Assembly (NCBI RefSeq): GCF_029774175.1
Contig: NZ_CP103834.1
Location: 568,501 to 632,500, forward strand
From: Actinobacillus genomosp. 1
GTDB lineage: Bacteria > Pseudomonadota > Gammaproteobacteria > Enterobacterales > Pasteurellaceae
Length of the DNA stretch: 64,000 bases
Direction of reading: 5' to 3'
The notes under the pieces: generated by a model
What the model was told of the DNA's origin: nothing
Seen by the model: the letters and a program-made list of their open reading frames with translations, nothing else
Database searches by the model: none
Program-made: the position numbers and the translations under genes
In this document: in pieces, positions 34,266 through 43,337 of the stretch
Position numbering within the stretch: the stretch's first letter is position 1
Layout: the number at the start of each line of letters is the position of its first letter

Positions 34266-35152
34266 CAGCTTGATTTCCTCATTAACCACCAAATAATAAA
34301 CATACCGAGTAATTCACTACCAACAACATAGTAGAGAATGATACGACCGGCAGGATCATTTATCACAAAATCGAAATTTTCCGGCGTAGTTACTTTCATA
34401 AATAAGAAGAAGCCGATAGGGAAACAAGCAACGATAGCTGCAGACATTCGAGCTTCGGAAGTCATTGCTTTTTTCTTCTGTTCCATCTTATTTGAGTCGG
34501 CGATTGCTCGTCCTAAACGAGAAATAACTTCTCGCATTTGTCCGCCCCGAGAAAGGTTGGTACGGATAATACTGATAAAGAAATAAAACTCTTTATAAGG
34601 GTAACGTGAATAACTATCGTGAAAGACCGCCATCACATCTTCTCCTCGGGCAAGTCGTTTATAAATCACCATAAATTCTTCACCGATAGGCCCCGTAATA
34701 TCTTTTCCGCAACGTTCCAAAGCCTGTAATAAACTGACTCCGGATGATGTGGCGGAATTTATCACTTGGATAACTTCCGGAAACTTCTCATTAAATAGTT
34801 TTCTATTACGACGTTGTCCTAATTTCCACACGACAAAAACAAATCCAATTATTTCCGCAACGATAAATGCTTGGTTCGGAAAACGAATATAGTTTGCATT
34901 GAGATAATAAAGCCCGATAAAAATCGAAAAGTGGATAATGATATTACGGACAAGATTGTCTTTATCACCGGAAGTAAAGTAATAAACCCATAGTTGTACC
35001 GCATCGTTCACTTTTTTAGTCGTTTTGTTTAGTTTCTCAGTAAAACCGGTTTCGCGGGCGTTTACCTTTTTATGTGTTTTAAACCAAGCGGAAGCGGTAA
35101 ATAACAGCAGTAAAACGCCAAATGCAAAGACGAAATAATAAAGTAGCGTCAT
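34265..35152 (-). CDS. tadB: TadB inner-membrane platform protein
   Basis: A 295-residue GspF-related protein with an N-terminal membrane segment, two more near residues 70-110 and a C-terminal pair. The T2SF motif is seen near F-P-E-V-I-Q-V-I-N-S-A-T-S-S-G (about 125-139). It partners TadC and the TadA ATPase. Start and stop codons overlap the neighbouring genes by one base on each side. Confidence 0.88.
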   Translation of the reverse strand: MTLLYYFVFAFGVLLLLFTASAWFKTHKKVNARETGFTEKLNKTTKKVNDAVQLWVYYFTSGDKDNLVRNIIIHFSIFIGLYYLNANYIRFPNQAFIVAEIIGFVFVVWKLGQRRNRKLFNEKFPEVIQVINSATSSGVSLLQALERCGKDITGPIGEEFMVIYKRLARGEDVMAVFHDSYSRYPYKEFYFFISIIRTNLSRGGQMREVISRLGRAIADSNKMEQKKKAMTSEARMSAAIVACFPIGFFLFMKVTTPENFDFVINDPAGRIILYYVVGSELLGMFIIWWLMRKSS

Positions 35153-36429
35153 TATTTCTCCTTAAAGATATTTTGCAGTTCATCACTCAGGTTAAACATT
35201 TGCGCATTCTGATAAACGATAGAACGCGTCAGTAATCCGTGATTAATAAACTGACCGATGATCTTGTTATCTTCATCTCGGTATTTACTTGGCTCGTATG
35301 AGAAAATATCTTGTAAAACAATTTGCCCGTTTTCCATACCCATTACTTCGGTAATATTGGTCACTTTACGTGAGCCGTCATTTAAGCGAGAAGCTTGAAT
35401 AATAATATTGACGGCAGAAGCGATATTTCGGCGAATCGCCTCTAACGGTAACGAAGCGTTTGACATCATGACCATACTTTCCAAACGAGCCAGCGCATCA
35501 CGAGGACTATTGGCGTGCAATGTGGACATTGAACCGTCATGTCCGGTATTCATTGCTTGTAGCATTTGGAATGCTTCCGCACCACGACACTCACCGACAA
35601 TGATTCGCTCCGGACGCATACGTAACGCATTGATTACTAGGTCCTGCATCGAGATTTCACCTGTCCGTTCAACACCGGCTAGACGGGTTTCTAAGCGAAC
35701 AACATGAGGTTGTTCCAGTCGTAATTCAGCGGTATCTTCAAGCGTTAGCACTCGTTCGGTATGAGAAATATAGTGAGAGAGCGCATTTAATAAGGTTGTT
35801 TTACCCGAACCGGTACCGCCCGAAACGATAATATTTACACGAGAACGTGCGGCAATAATCAGAAAATTAGCCATATCGAGCGTCATTGAACCGTAATTGA
35901 CTAAATCTTGTAAGGATTTTTTAGATTTAGAAAATTTACGAATTGAGATAGACGTTCCGTCTAAAGCAATCGGTTGAATAACTACATTCAGTCGGCTACC
36001 GTCGGGTAAACGGGAATCAACTAACGGCATACCTTCATCAATACGACGACCGACACGAGCAACCAAACGTTTAGCAATATCGGTAAGCTGCTCGTTATTA
36101 ATGAAAGTTTTATCGGTTTTTTCAAGAATACCGGCACGTTCAACCCAAACACTATCCGGACCATTGACTAAAATATCATTAACACCTTCATCTTCCATTA
36201 GCTCTCGGATCGGGCCGTAGCCATCGATCTCATCCGCCACTAAACTTGCCATATAAGTAGCATCCGCCGGTGTGAGATAAATAGCATTAATGTTAGCAAT
36301 GCGATAAAGAGATTGAGTTAATTCGTCGATTAACTTATTACGCTCATTCTGGATTTCATCGAGTTTTTCTACGTCTAAATTACTGAGTAATTCGGTACGA
36401 AAGAATATTTGTTGTTCTTTTGTTAGCAT
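35152..36429 (-). CDS. tadA: TadA secretion ATPase of the Flp pilus system
   Basis: A 425-residue member of the CpaF/VirB11 secretion ATPase family. Walker A G-G-T-G-S-G-K-T lies at residues 204-211, the Asp box near 231-240 (E-D-T-A-E-L), Walker B R-I-I-V-G-E-C-R-G at 275-283 and the His box H-D-G-S-M-S-T-L-H-A-N at 297-307. It powers pilus assembly. It should not be confused with the tRNA deaminase gene of the same symbol at 62.3 kb. Confidence 0.94.
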   Translation of the reverse strand: MLTKEQQIFFRTELLSNLDVEKLDEIQNERNKLIDELTQSLYRIANINAIYLTPADATYMASLVADEIDGYGPIRELMEDEGVNDILVNGPDSVWVERAGILEKTDKTFINNEQLTDIAKRLVARVGRRIDEGMPLVDSRLPDGSRLNVVIQPIALDGTSISIRKFSKSKKSLQDLVNYGSMTLDMANFLIIAARSRVNIIVSGGTGSGKTTLLNALSHYISHTERVLTLEDTAELRLEQPHVVRLETRLAGVERTGEISMQDLVINALRMRPERIIVGECRGAEAFQMLQAMNTGHDGSMSTLHANSPRDALARLESMVMMSNASLPLEAIRRNIASAVNIIIQASRLNDGSRKVTNITEVMGMENGQIVLQDIFSYEPSKYRDEDNKIIGQFINHGLLTRSIVYQNAQMFNLSDELQNIFKEK

Positions 36430-36437
36430 AATAATGG

Positions 36438-37565
36438 TTATTTAAAGAGTTTTTGGAAGAAAGACATTTCCGCTTTCTTATTACGTTTGGCAGCTTGTCT
36501 GGAAAGCGTACCAATCACTTTCATCGCCAGTGTTTGCACTTCTTTTTGTCCTTTACGATCTAAATTGGCAATGTTTACGGTATCGCTATTTGTTGATCGC
36601 TTACTGTAAGGCATAACACCGTCTATTTCGCATTTCAGCAAACGTTCGATATCCGCAGTTGCCATCAGTTTCGCCGTTTCTTGTTTATGATCGGAAATGC
36701 AAATAAAAGTACGAATTAAACGTCCCGTATTAGCACGCATACGTTCACACTCATCTAAAAATTGTTTGGCTACACGTAGAGAACTGATTTTGCGCTCGAC
36801 TACTAAAACGAACGTATTACTGTGCTGTAACATATTTGCATAGTCTTCTTTACTTACGTTAAAGATCGGTTGGTCATAAATAATAAAGTTATATTTATGC
36901 AGTGTTTCACCGGTAAGTTGAGAAGGCATACCGCGATACAAGTCCAAACTTGCTGAATATTCCGTCACGTCATTTTGGATTTTTTTATCAAATAGCAGAT
37001 CCAAATCTTGAGAACCGTTATTACCTTGAGCCAGTAGTACCGGTACTTTTTTCTCGGCAGAGATTGTTTGTGCGATATGCGCGCTAATAAAGCTGGCACC
37101 GATACCGCCTTTACAACCCAAAACACTAATTTTGATGGTATGGCGTACAAGCGGAATATTTACACCGGCGAGTATTCGCGCAACCATTTGGGTTAATTGG
37201 GTTTCGGCATGAAAGTAGAGCACACCTTGTTCTAAAAACTTTTGTGAGAGTGAAATAGAGTCACTTTCACCTACTACGCAGCACCAGACGTTTTGCGGAA
37301 TAACGCTATGAATTCGTTCGATAACTTTTGGTAATTGCGTTTCGTTTTGTATATCAATAATGACACCGAGTGTTTCTTCGGCAGAAAATGCGAGATTATC
37401 GGTATCTAAAAAATTGGTATGAATAATTTCAATATTTTCCAGTCCACGGGAACGAAGCTGTTGGGCGATATGATTATTAATCCTGTTTGTTTCCGAAATA
37501 ATTGCAATTTTACGGATGCTATCGACACCTTCTTTGCCATGACCTTCTTGATCGAGCAATAACAT
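36438..37565 (-). CDS. tadZ: TadZ pilus-localisation ATPase-like protein
   Basis: A 375-residue MinD/ParA-related protein with a receiver-like N-terminal domain (about 1-140) followed by a deviant Walker A, G-C-K-G-G-I-G-A-S at residues 150-158. TadZ marks the site of the Tad machine at the cell pole in related species. A good AAAGGATT precedes the ATG. It begins the second half of the operon after a 161-bp gap, the largest inside the locus, which carries a structured element. Confidence 0.88.
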   Translation of the reverse strand: MLLLDQEGHGKEGVDSIRKIAIISETNRINNHIAQQLRSRGLENIEIIHTNFLDTDNLAFSAEETLGVIIDIQNETQLPKVIERIHSVIPQNVWCCVVGESDSISLSQKFLEQGVLYFHAETQLTQMVARILAGVNIPLVRHTIKISVLGCKGGIGASFISAHIAQTISAEKKVPVLLAQGNNGSQDLDLLFDKKIQNDVTEYSASLDLYRGMPSQLTGETLHKYNFIIYDQPIFNVSKEDYANMLQHSNTFVLVVERKISSLRVAKQFLDECERMRANTGRLIRTFICISDHKQETAKLMATADIERLLKCEIDGVMPYSKRSTNSDTVNIANLDRKGQKEVQTLAMKVIGTLSRQAAKRNKKAEMSFFQKLFK

Positions 37566-37603
37566 AATTAAATCCTTTATAGGCTTGTTTGTATTTATGT
37601 GAA

Positions 37604-37717
37604 TAAGGATTGCCGCTGATTATTGATAATTTCCGAAAACGGAAGATTTAATTAACTAAGGCTTTGTTTGTTATAAATAAGTAGCCTAAGTTATTGAATA
37701 AAGAGCGACAATCCTAT
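37604..37717 (-). promoter_or_regulatory. Three-way-junction RNA-like element between rcpB and tadZ
   Basis: Nested inverted repeats: an outer stem AGGATTGCCGC (37606-37616) with GCGACAATCCT (37705-37715), 10 of 11 paired, encloses two hairpins. One is TTCCG-AAAA-CGGAA (37631-37644). The other is CTAAGGCT (37656-37663) with AGCCTAAG (37683-37690), 7 of 8 paired. The transcript of the minus strand would fold as a three-way junction. It sits in the only large gap in the operon, so it could be a processing or attenuation site or a small inserted repeat. Confidence 0.5.
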
Positions 37718-37726
37718 GCTAAAAAC

Positions 37727-38230
37727 TTAGTATTTAAGTTGTATTTGATTATTATGTCTTAGTGCACAGTCGTAATACGGGTCGTATCCCATATGATCTT
37801 CTGCAGTTTCTATTCGGCATAATGAATTTCTTTTAGCGATTTGATGAATTTCCACATAAAGAGGGTAAAGACTATTTTTTGTTTTATTATGCGTTATATG
37901 AATATTCGGTTTTACATTTAACGCTTTTAATCGCTTACTGAGTTTTTTAGCCAGCGGTTTAGCCGATTGCGTATTAGAAATAACATGAATAGCTTGGCTA
38001 TCCTTATCGCTTGCCGCATGGCGTTTTACTTCCGTGACTAAATTTTCAAGCCCGACATCGGACTGATCCGCTAAGATAAAACGTTGTACGATAAGTGATT
38101 TATTCGCAACTAAAGTACTTTGCGTAGGTTGAACGGGATGTATATTTTCAAGTAATTCCGCATTAGCTATTGCATTGGTGGTTAGAGCCAAACCTAAACC
38201 ACTAAATAAGATTGTGATTAATTTTTTCAT
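37727..38230 (-). CDS. rcpB: RcpB, rough colony protein B
   Basis: A 167-residue periplasmic or outer-membrane protein with a clear signal peptide (residues 1-22, ending near A-I-A-N-A). The mature part is rich in Lys, Asn and His, and has two cysteines near the C-terminus. In Aggregatibacter, RcpB is essential and may gate the RcpA secretin. Assignment rests on size, position between rcpA and tadZ and the four-base ATGA overlap with rcpA. Confidence 0.8.
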   Translation of the reverse strand: MKKLITILFSGLGLALTTNAIANAELLENIHPVQPTQSTLVANKSLIVQRFILADQSDVGLENLVTEVKRHAASDKDSQAIHVISNTQSAKPLAKKLSKRLKALNVKPNIHITHNKTKNSLYPLYVEIHQIAKRNSLCRIETAEDHMGYDPYYDCALRHNNQIQLKY

Positions 38231-39615
38231 TGAATAAACCCACCATTTTTTAAGAAATTAGTCGTTAATGTTTTGTGATAAACATTTTTAAGCGATGAAC
38301 TGTTAAAGAAACGCTCCATGGTACCGGTATTTTCAAATGTAGGATAAAGCACTTGCGAGCCGTCCACCGGTTTTACTAAATTCACCGTTGCTACAACAAC
38401 CAGTTCCTTACTTTCTCGAGATGAGGTTGCATTGCGGAAGAAAGCACCTAAGATAGGCACATCACCTAGGAACGGCACTTTTTTAATTCCTTCGATATCT
38501 TGTTTATTGAGTAATCCGCTAATAATAAAACTTTCGCCGTTACCAACTTCAAATGTTGATTTTGAACGACGAGTATTAAAAATAGGGATACGGCTGTTTT
38601 CAATTTCATAATTGCCCGCAATCGTACTAACGGATTGTGATAACACTAGACGGATACGGTCGCTTTTTTGTACTTTTGCACCTACGGCAAGTTTGATACC
38701 GAATTCTTTATAAAGTACGCTTAGTTCACCGTCTTTATCGCGTTGTACAAACGGGACTTCGCCGCCGACTAAGATGTCCGCAGTTTCGCCGGAGAGCATG
38801 GAAATATTCGGTTCGGCGAGAATTTTGCCGTTGTTTTGATCATCTAATGCGCTAATTAATACATTTAAATTATTCGAATTCACTAAAGCCAACTGCCCGC
38901 CGTTTTTATTAAAATTACCCTGAATTGCGGCATTACCAATATTTCGGAAAAAATTACCGCTTAAATTGCTCCAGTTAATGCCGATTTCGTCGGAAAAGGT
39001 TTTATTCACTTCGGCAACCGTTAATTTAACGTTAATTTGCGTAGCACTTTCTTCATTGGCATTATTGATCACGCCTTCGTATTGATATTTATCTAAAAAC
39101 GGGACGTTTTCTTCGCTATCGTTATGTTTAAGTTTTGTTTCGATAACTTTTTTACCCGCACCGAGCGATTCGCCTACAATTCGATTGATTTCATCACTTT
39201 CCGCCGCGTTTTTCGCTTTCCCTTCAAGTACATAAGCCTTACCGACTTTTTTTACCGTCAGGTTACTATTCGGAAAACGGGTTTGAATTTGTTGATTGGT
39301 TGCCGCAATGTTGTTAATCGCATTATTTACGTTTACAAAATCTTCCGTAAGCGGCGTACCGTTTGCATCGAAAGCAATCACTTCCGAGCGACCTTCCGCT
39401 TTGGCATACAGCATAAAACTGTTATCGTCCAAAATTTCATAGTCTGCGACTTCGGACGAAGAAACGAAAATCGTATCGATTTTGGCATTAGTTTTGATTA
39501 ATTGGCTTTGTCCTTGCTCCAAGGTAAATGTTTTTGCCATAGCCGAATGTGATAACGCTAAAAGTCCTAATAATGCGGAGCTAAGTAATGTTTTTGAGAA
39601 TTTATTAATTTGCAT
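38227..39615 (-). CDS. rcpA: RcpA, outer-membrane secretin of the Flp pilus system
   Basis: A 462-residue secretin (CpaC family). It has a signal peptide (cleavage near S-A-M-A at 26), an N-terminal domain, a BON-like part near 100-160 and the secretin domain with V-P-F-L-G-D-V-P-I-L-G-A-F-F-R near 390-405. The frame is open to 39651, but the ATG at 39615 has GAGGAAAAAATA before it and starts M-Q-I-N-K-F-S-K, matching the signal peptide. It overlaps rcpC by eleven bases. Confidence 0.9.
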   Translation of the reverse strand: MQINKFSKTLLSSALLGLLALSHSAMAKTFTLEQGQSQLIKTNAKIDTIFVSSSEVADYEILDDNSFMLYAKAEGRSEVIAFDANGTPLTEDFVNVNNAINNIAATNQQIQTRFPNSNLTVKKVGKAYVLEGKAKNAAESDEINRIVGESLGAGKKVIETKLKHNDSEENVPFLDKYQYEGVINNANEESATQINVKLTVAEVNKTFSDEIGINWSNLSGNFFRNIGNAAIQGNFNKNGGQLALVNSNNLNVLISALDDQNNGKILAEPNISMLSGETADILVGGEVPFVQRDKDGELSVLYKEFGIKLAVGAKVQKSDRIRLVLSQSVSTIAGNYEIENSRIPIFNTRRSKSTFEVGNGESFIISGLLNKQDIEGIKKVPFLGDVPILGAFFRNATSSRESKELVVVATVNLVKPVDGSQVLYPTFENTGTMERFFNSSSLKNVYHKTLTTNFLKNGGFIQ

Positions 39616-40423
39616 TATTTTTTCCTCGTAGTTGGCGAATAAACATGCCACGGTGATTTAACGGTTTTTCTGTTGCCTCTAAGCCACTCGGTAATGCAAT
39701 AAGTTTTGCTTGCTTATCAAGTGAATAAAATTCTTTAAGCATGGTTGCGTCTATTTTGAGGCTGATATAGCCTAAAAAATCTTTTTTGTTTTGGCTTTCG
39801 CCTTGTTTTACTTCTTCTTGAGTAAAACTTTTCACTTGTAATACTTTTAAATTATCGGCAATTTTTACCAACGAGTTTTGCTCTCGTTCCGGATGCGCAA
39901 GATCTTGCTGCACGCTATAAACGGAAACCAAATCACCGCCTCGTACGGAATCTAAAATATATTGCTCCGCATCTTGTACGTAGATTCGATAAGCGACTTC
40001 TTGAGAGGGGGCTAAGCTGAGTAAGATGAAGCGAGGATCTTCAGGCGTAATAATCAGATTAGGCGTGAGTAACGAACCCATTTTTAGATTTTCGGTCACT
40101 AAAAAGCCTTGTAACGAGTGATTCGGTTCCGCATCCAATAATGCTTTTAAATCGGAATCGACTAAGGGGCTTGTTTCGGCAACCGTGAGTTCGGAAAGGG
40201 TATAATCTTCAGGTTGAATTAATGTGCCTTTTTCCAGATCTCGATTGAGGGTTACGGTAGTAATTACTTTTTCCGTAACAGGTGAATTGCTACTCTCTTC
40301 CGAGGTGGTCGTAGTACCGACATTTTCAGTCGTTGTTCCTTCATTAGTAGGCAACATAAATAAGCCGCCGAAACCGAGAACAATAATGACCAGAGAGATA
40401 ATTAATAACACTCTATAATTCAT
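39605..40423 (-). CDS. rcpC: RcpC, CpaB-type pilus assembly protein
   Basis: A 272-residue protein with an N-terminal membrane anchor (residues 4-26) and a SAF domain near 57-125 (R-D-L-E-K-G-T-L-I-Q-P-E-D), as in Flp assembly protein CpaB. A Thr/Ser-rich linker lies in between. RcpC affects Flp1 modification and pilus biogenesis in Aggregatibacter. It lies 28 bp after tadV. Confidence 0.88.
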   Translation of the reverse strand: MNYRVLLIISLVIIVLGFGGLFMLPTNEGTTTENVGTTTTSEESSNSPVTEKVITTVTLNRDLEKGTLIQPEDYTLSELTVAETSPLVDSDLKALLDAEPNHSLQGFLVTENLKMGSLLTPNLIITPEDPRFILLSLAPSQEVAYRIYVQDAEQYILDSVRGGDLVSVYSVQQDLAHPEREQNSLVKIADNLKVLQVKSFTQEEVKQGESQNKKDFLGYISLKIDATMLKEFYSLDKQAKLIALPSGLEATEKPLNHRGMFIRQLRGKNNAN

Positions 40424-40451
40424 TAGTTATTTCCTTAGTTTTGATTTTTTA

Positions 40452-40880
40452 TCAATTAAATAGTAATAAAGTGGTGAGAAAGCCCGTACTGATTGCAATG
40501 CCGTATGGCAATCCTTTTTCCCGAATGGTTTGACGATAAAAAAGCCAACCGATAATAATGATTAGCAATCCGCTGCAAGCGGTTAAAAAAAGGAAAAAAA
40601 TTGCAAAAGATGACGGAACGGCCAGCATTAATACTGCTAACAATTTCACATCACCGGCTCCGATAGCATTGAGCAAAAAGAGTACGAAACCGATAACTAA
40701 ACAGAGTACGGCAGGAAGCCAAGAGAGCGTGCCGTACATCAGATAGCTAAAGGGGATAATCACCAGTAACAATGCCATAATGACTCGGTTACTGATCAGT
40801 CGGTAGCGTAGATCCGTCCAGCAAACGACTAACAATAAACAAACCATTATGGCAATGAGGGTTGAAATAAAGAGTGTCAT
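40452..40880 (-). CDS. tadV: TadV prepilin peptidase
   Basis: A 142-residue class III prepilin peptidase with about five membrane segments. The two catalytic aspartates are Asp23 in T-D-L-R-Y-R and Asp77 in G-A-G-D. It processes Flp, TadE and TadF. An upstream in-frame ATG at 40922 exists. The one at 40880 has AAGGAT before it and gives a normal short N-terminus. Confidence 0.9.
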   Translation of the reverse strand: MTLFISTLIAIMVCLLLVVCWTDLRYRLISNRVIMALLLVIIPFSYLMYGTLSWLPAVLCLVIGFVLFLLNAIGAGDVKLLAVLMLAVPSSFAIFFLFLTACSGLLIIIIGWLFYRQTIREKGLPYGIAISTGFLTTLLLFN

Positions 40881-40924
40881 GTATGTGAAATCCTTATTTT
40901 GTTTATACCCTAAACTCAGCACTG

Positions 40925-41116
40925 CTAAGACGTACTTAACAGTGCCGAAGTGACTAGCTCGGAGAGCTGCTTAAATTTTTTTAACGTTTCATCCGTGAAA
41001 CTTGAGTCACCGTATAAAACGGCAACAACAAACACCGCCATTGCCACAGCAATTAAGCCGTATTCAAGAGAAGTAATACCTTGTTGTTGCCTATAAAATT
41101 TAATAATGGTGTCCAT
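40925..41116 (-). CDS. flp2: Flp2, second Flp pilin
   Basis: A 63-residue prepilin: a short leader ending at Gly13, then I-T-S-L-E-Y-G-L-I-A-V-A with Glu and Tyr at mature positions 5 and 6, the Flp signature. Shares its core with Flp1 but has a shorter leader and different tail (Asp, Ser and Thr rich). In Aggregatibacter, flp2 is dispensable for adherence; here it is intact. Confidence 0.88.
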   Translation of the reverse strand: MDTIIKFYRQQQGITSLEYGLIAVAMAVFVVAVLYGDSSFTDETLKKFKQLSELVTSALLSTS

Positions 41117-41168
41117 TTTTTATTGATTAGCTCTTATGTAATTCTACATAAGAGCTAATGTTTATAAC

Positions 41169-41396
41169 TTATGATTTAGTTTTTGCTTTAGTAATTGCTT
41201 CTGTTAAGTCACCGAACTTAGCTTGTAGTTTTTGGATAAAACCATCATTGCTATAGAACACCGCAACAATTAAAACTGCTACTGCTACAGCAATTAAACC
41301 GTACTCGATTGCAGTTACACCTTGTTGGTTTTCTTTAAAACGACGGATACCTTCAGTTACTGAAATATACGCTTTAGTAGTTAAGTTAGATAACAT
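41169..41396 (-). CDS. flp1: Flp1, major Flp pilin
   Basis: A 75-residue prepilin with a 26-residue leader ending N-Q-Q-G, then V-T-A-I-E-Y-G-L-I-A-V-A-V-A (Glu and Tyr at mature 5 and 6) and a Lys/Thr-rich tail. First gene of the tad operon, with GGAGATTTATT before the ATG. It should be the main structural subunit of the fimbriae that bind the cells to surfaces and to each other. Confidence 0.92.
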   Translation of the reverse strand: MLSNLTTKAYISVTEGIRRFKENQQGVTAIEYGLIAVAVAVLIVAVFYSNDGFIQKLQAKFGDLTEAITKAKTKS

Positions 41397-41998
41397 GTAA
41401 TAAATCTCCTTAAGTTATTTGATTTGTTTAAAATGGAATAATGAGTGTTACCGCCGGAATGAACCCAAGTCGATAACGGAACGTATAATAAAATTAAGTT
41501 TGTTTAATGTAAATATATCTTAAAGTTTATCATAAATAGAGTAAAGTATATATTTTAATATTTTTATAAAAGGTTGTTGATGATTTGTTAAGAGTAGTTT
41601 TTTGTCTAAAAAACAGGCTGAAAGTTAAATATAATCGGCGGAACCGATTGAAAAATAAAGTAAATAAGAAAATTCTTAATGATATGCGACGAGCTATGTA
41701 AGTGTTAAATTTTGGTTAATGTCAATTAATGTATTTTATATTAAATTAAACTGGTCTAACCAGTTTTTGAGACATAAAAAAGCGGTTGTTTGTTTGTTTT
41801 TTAATCTAAAAGTCCATTAAGCTTTATATTATTTAAAATACGGATATGTAAATTTATGTGAATGGTTAATAGAGAAAGGCATATTGGGGAGTTAATACGT
41901 AATGTTCGACAAAATAGGGCAAGAGCTTGCTACTCAAGGCTTTACGACTATGTTATGCTAGATACTTAAATCGAAACTATATTAAAAGGAGATTCGCA
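41397..41998 (-). promoter_or_regulatory. AT-rich upstream region of the tad operon
   Basis: About 600 bp without a convincing gene. It should hold the flp1 promoter on the minus strand and that of rhlB on the plus strand. Features: a short hairpin AATCGG-CGGAA-CCGATT at 41633-41649, a TTTTTT...AAAAAA inverted run near 41598-41613, and an 8-bp hairpin at 41748-41766. The T-rich sequence prevents a confident promoter call. A 35-codon open frame from 41862 is probably chance. Confidence 0.5.
41748..41770 (+). terminator. Small hairpin with T tail upstream of rhlB
   Basis: AAACTGGT-CTA-ACCAGTTT followed by TTG. A compact perfect stem that could end a short transcript or act as a regulatory hairpin. 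There is no gene just before it on the plus strand. Confidence 0.45.
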
Positions 41999-43219
41999 AT
42001 GTCAAAACATCTGACTGAGCAACGTTTTATTGATTTCCCGATTCATGAAAACGTGCTTGCTGCGCTCGATAGCAAAGGATTTGAGTTCTGCACTCCGATT
42101 CAAGCGAAAACATTACCGATTACTTTAGCCGGCAATGATATTGCCGGGCAGGCGCAAACCGGAACGGGTAAAACGTTAGCATTTTTAATTGCCGTTTTTC
42201 ATTATTTATTAACGAATGACAGCGTAACCAATAAAAATCAACCGAGAGCAATCATTCTTGCGCCGACGCGCGAGCTGGCGGTGCAAATCGGTTCGGATGC
42301 GGAATTATTGGTTAAACATTCCGACTTAAAATTAGCCTTAGCTTACGGCGGTGACGGTTACGATAAGCAAATTCAGGCGATTGAGCAGGGCGTAGATATT
42401 TTAGTCGGCACTACCGGACGTGTAATTGATTATGTCAAACAAGGCATTATTAATTTGGATAAGGTACAAGTAGTGGTGTTGGATGAAGCGGATCGGATGT
42501 TTGATTTGGGCTTTATCAAAGATATTCGTTACTTAATGCGTAAATGCCCGAAACCGGAACAGCGTTTAACTATGCTCTTTTCCGCTACGCTTTCGCCTCG
42601 TGTGCGAGAGTTGGCTTATGAAGATATGGACAATGCGCAATATGTTGAAATTGAGCCACTACAACGTACCGGTCATCGAATCAAAGAAGAATTATTTTAT
42701 CCTTCAAATGAAGACAAAATGGCATTATTGCTAACCTTATTGGAAGAAGAGTGGCCGGATCGTTGTATGATCTTTGCCAATACCAAGCATAAATGTGAAG
42801 AAATTTGGGGCTATTTGGTGGCGGACAGTCATCGTGTCGGGCTTTTAACCGGCGATATTGCGCAGAAAAAACGATTGGCATTGTTAGATAGTTTTACTAA
42901 AGGTCAGTTGGATATTTTAGTTGCTACCGATGTGGCGGCGCGCGGTTTACATATTCCGGAAGTCACCCATGTATTTAACTATGATCTACCGGATGACTGC
43001 GAAGATTATGTTCACCGTATCGGGCGTACTGGACGAGCGGGCGAAAGCGGTCACTCCATTAGTTTTGCTTGCGAACGTTATGCGGTAAATTTACCTGCAA
43101 TTGAAGCCTATATCGGGCACCATATTCCAGTCAGCCAGTATGATAGCGGTGCATTATTAGCTTTACCTAAACCTACTCGTTCACGTACGACAAAATCGTA
43201 TCAAGCTAAGAGAAGATAG
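41999..43219 (+). CDS. rhlB: ATP-dependent RNA helicase RhlB
   Basis: A 406-residue DEAD-box helicase that joins the RNA degradosome in related bacteria. Q motif F-C-T-P-I-Q near residue 30, Walker A A-Q-T-G-T-G-K-T at 52-59, V-L-D-E-A-D-R-M-F-D, S-A-T and the C-terminal H-R-I-G-R-T-G-R-A are all present. An in-frame ATG at 41927 gives 24 extra residues without homology. The start at 41999 has AAAAGGAG and gives the M-S-K-H-L-T-E-Q-R-F start known from the family. Confidence 0.93.
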   Translation: MSKHLTEQRFIDFPIHENVLAALDSKGFEFCTPIQAKTLPITLAGNDIAGQAQTGTGKTLAFLIAVFHYLLTNDSVTNKNQPRAIILAPTRELAVQIGSDAELLVKHSDLKLALAYGGDGYDKQIQAIEQGVDILVGTTGRVIDYVKQGIINLDKVQVVVLDEADRMFDLGFIKDIRYLMRKCPKPEQRLTMLFSATLSPRVRELAYEDMDNAQYVEIEPLQRTGHRIKEELFYPSNEDKMALLLTLLEEEWPDRCMIFANTKHKCEEIWGYLVADSHRVGLLTGDIAQKKRLALLDSFTKGQLDILVATDVAARGLHIPEVTHVFNYDLPDDCEDYVHRIGRTGRAGESGHSISFACERYAVNLPAIEAYIGHHIPVSQYDSGALLALPKPTRSRTTKSYQAKRR

Positions 43220-43262
43220 TTTGTTACATCACTACAATAACTAAAACTAAACTTGTTTCTGC

Positions 43263-43299
43263 AAGCGGTCGGATTTGTTTACGAATTTGACCGCTTTTT
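43263..43299 (+). terminator. Inverted uptake-signal hairpin after rhlB
   Basis: AAGCGGTCGGATTTG...AATTTGACCGCTTTTTG with two mismatches in the stem and a T tail. Confidence 0.7.
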
Positions 43300-43337
43300 G
43301 TTGAAACTGAAAATTAATCATTCTTTAGAGGTCAGCA

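Noticed and set aside
37604..37717. The rcpB-tadZ spacer as a simple intrinsic terminator
   Set aside because: The hairpins lack a T tail in the minus-strand direction and are nested inside an outer stem.
29982..41396. Tad locus as a new secretion system
   Set aside because: All fourteen genes match known flp/rcp/tad components in the usual order, so the locus itself is not novel.
41862..41968. 35-codon open frame before rhlB (Met-Val-Asn-Arg-Glu-Arg start)
   Set aside because: Considered as a remnant of a small DNA-binding protein, but it is too short, has no ribosome binding site and shows no clear motif.
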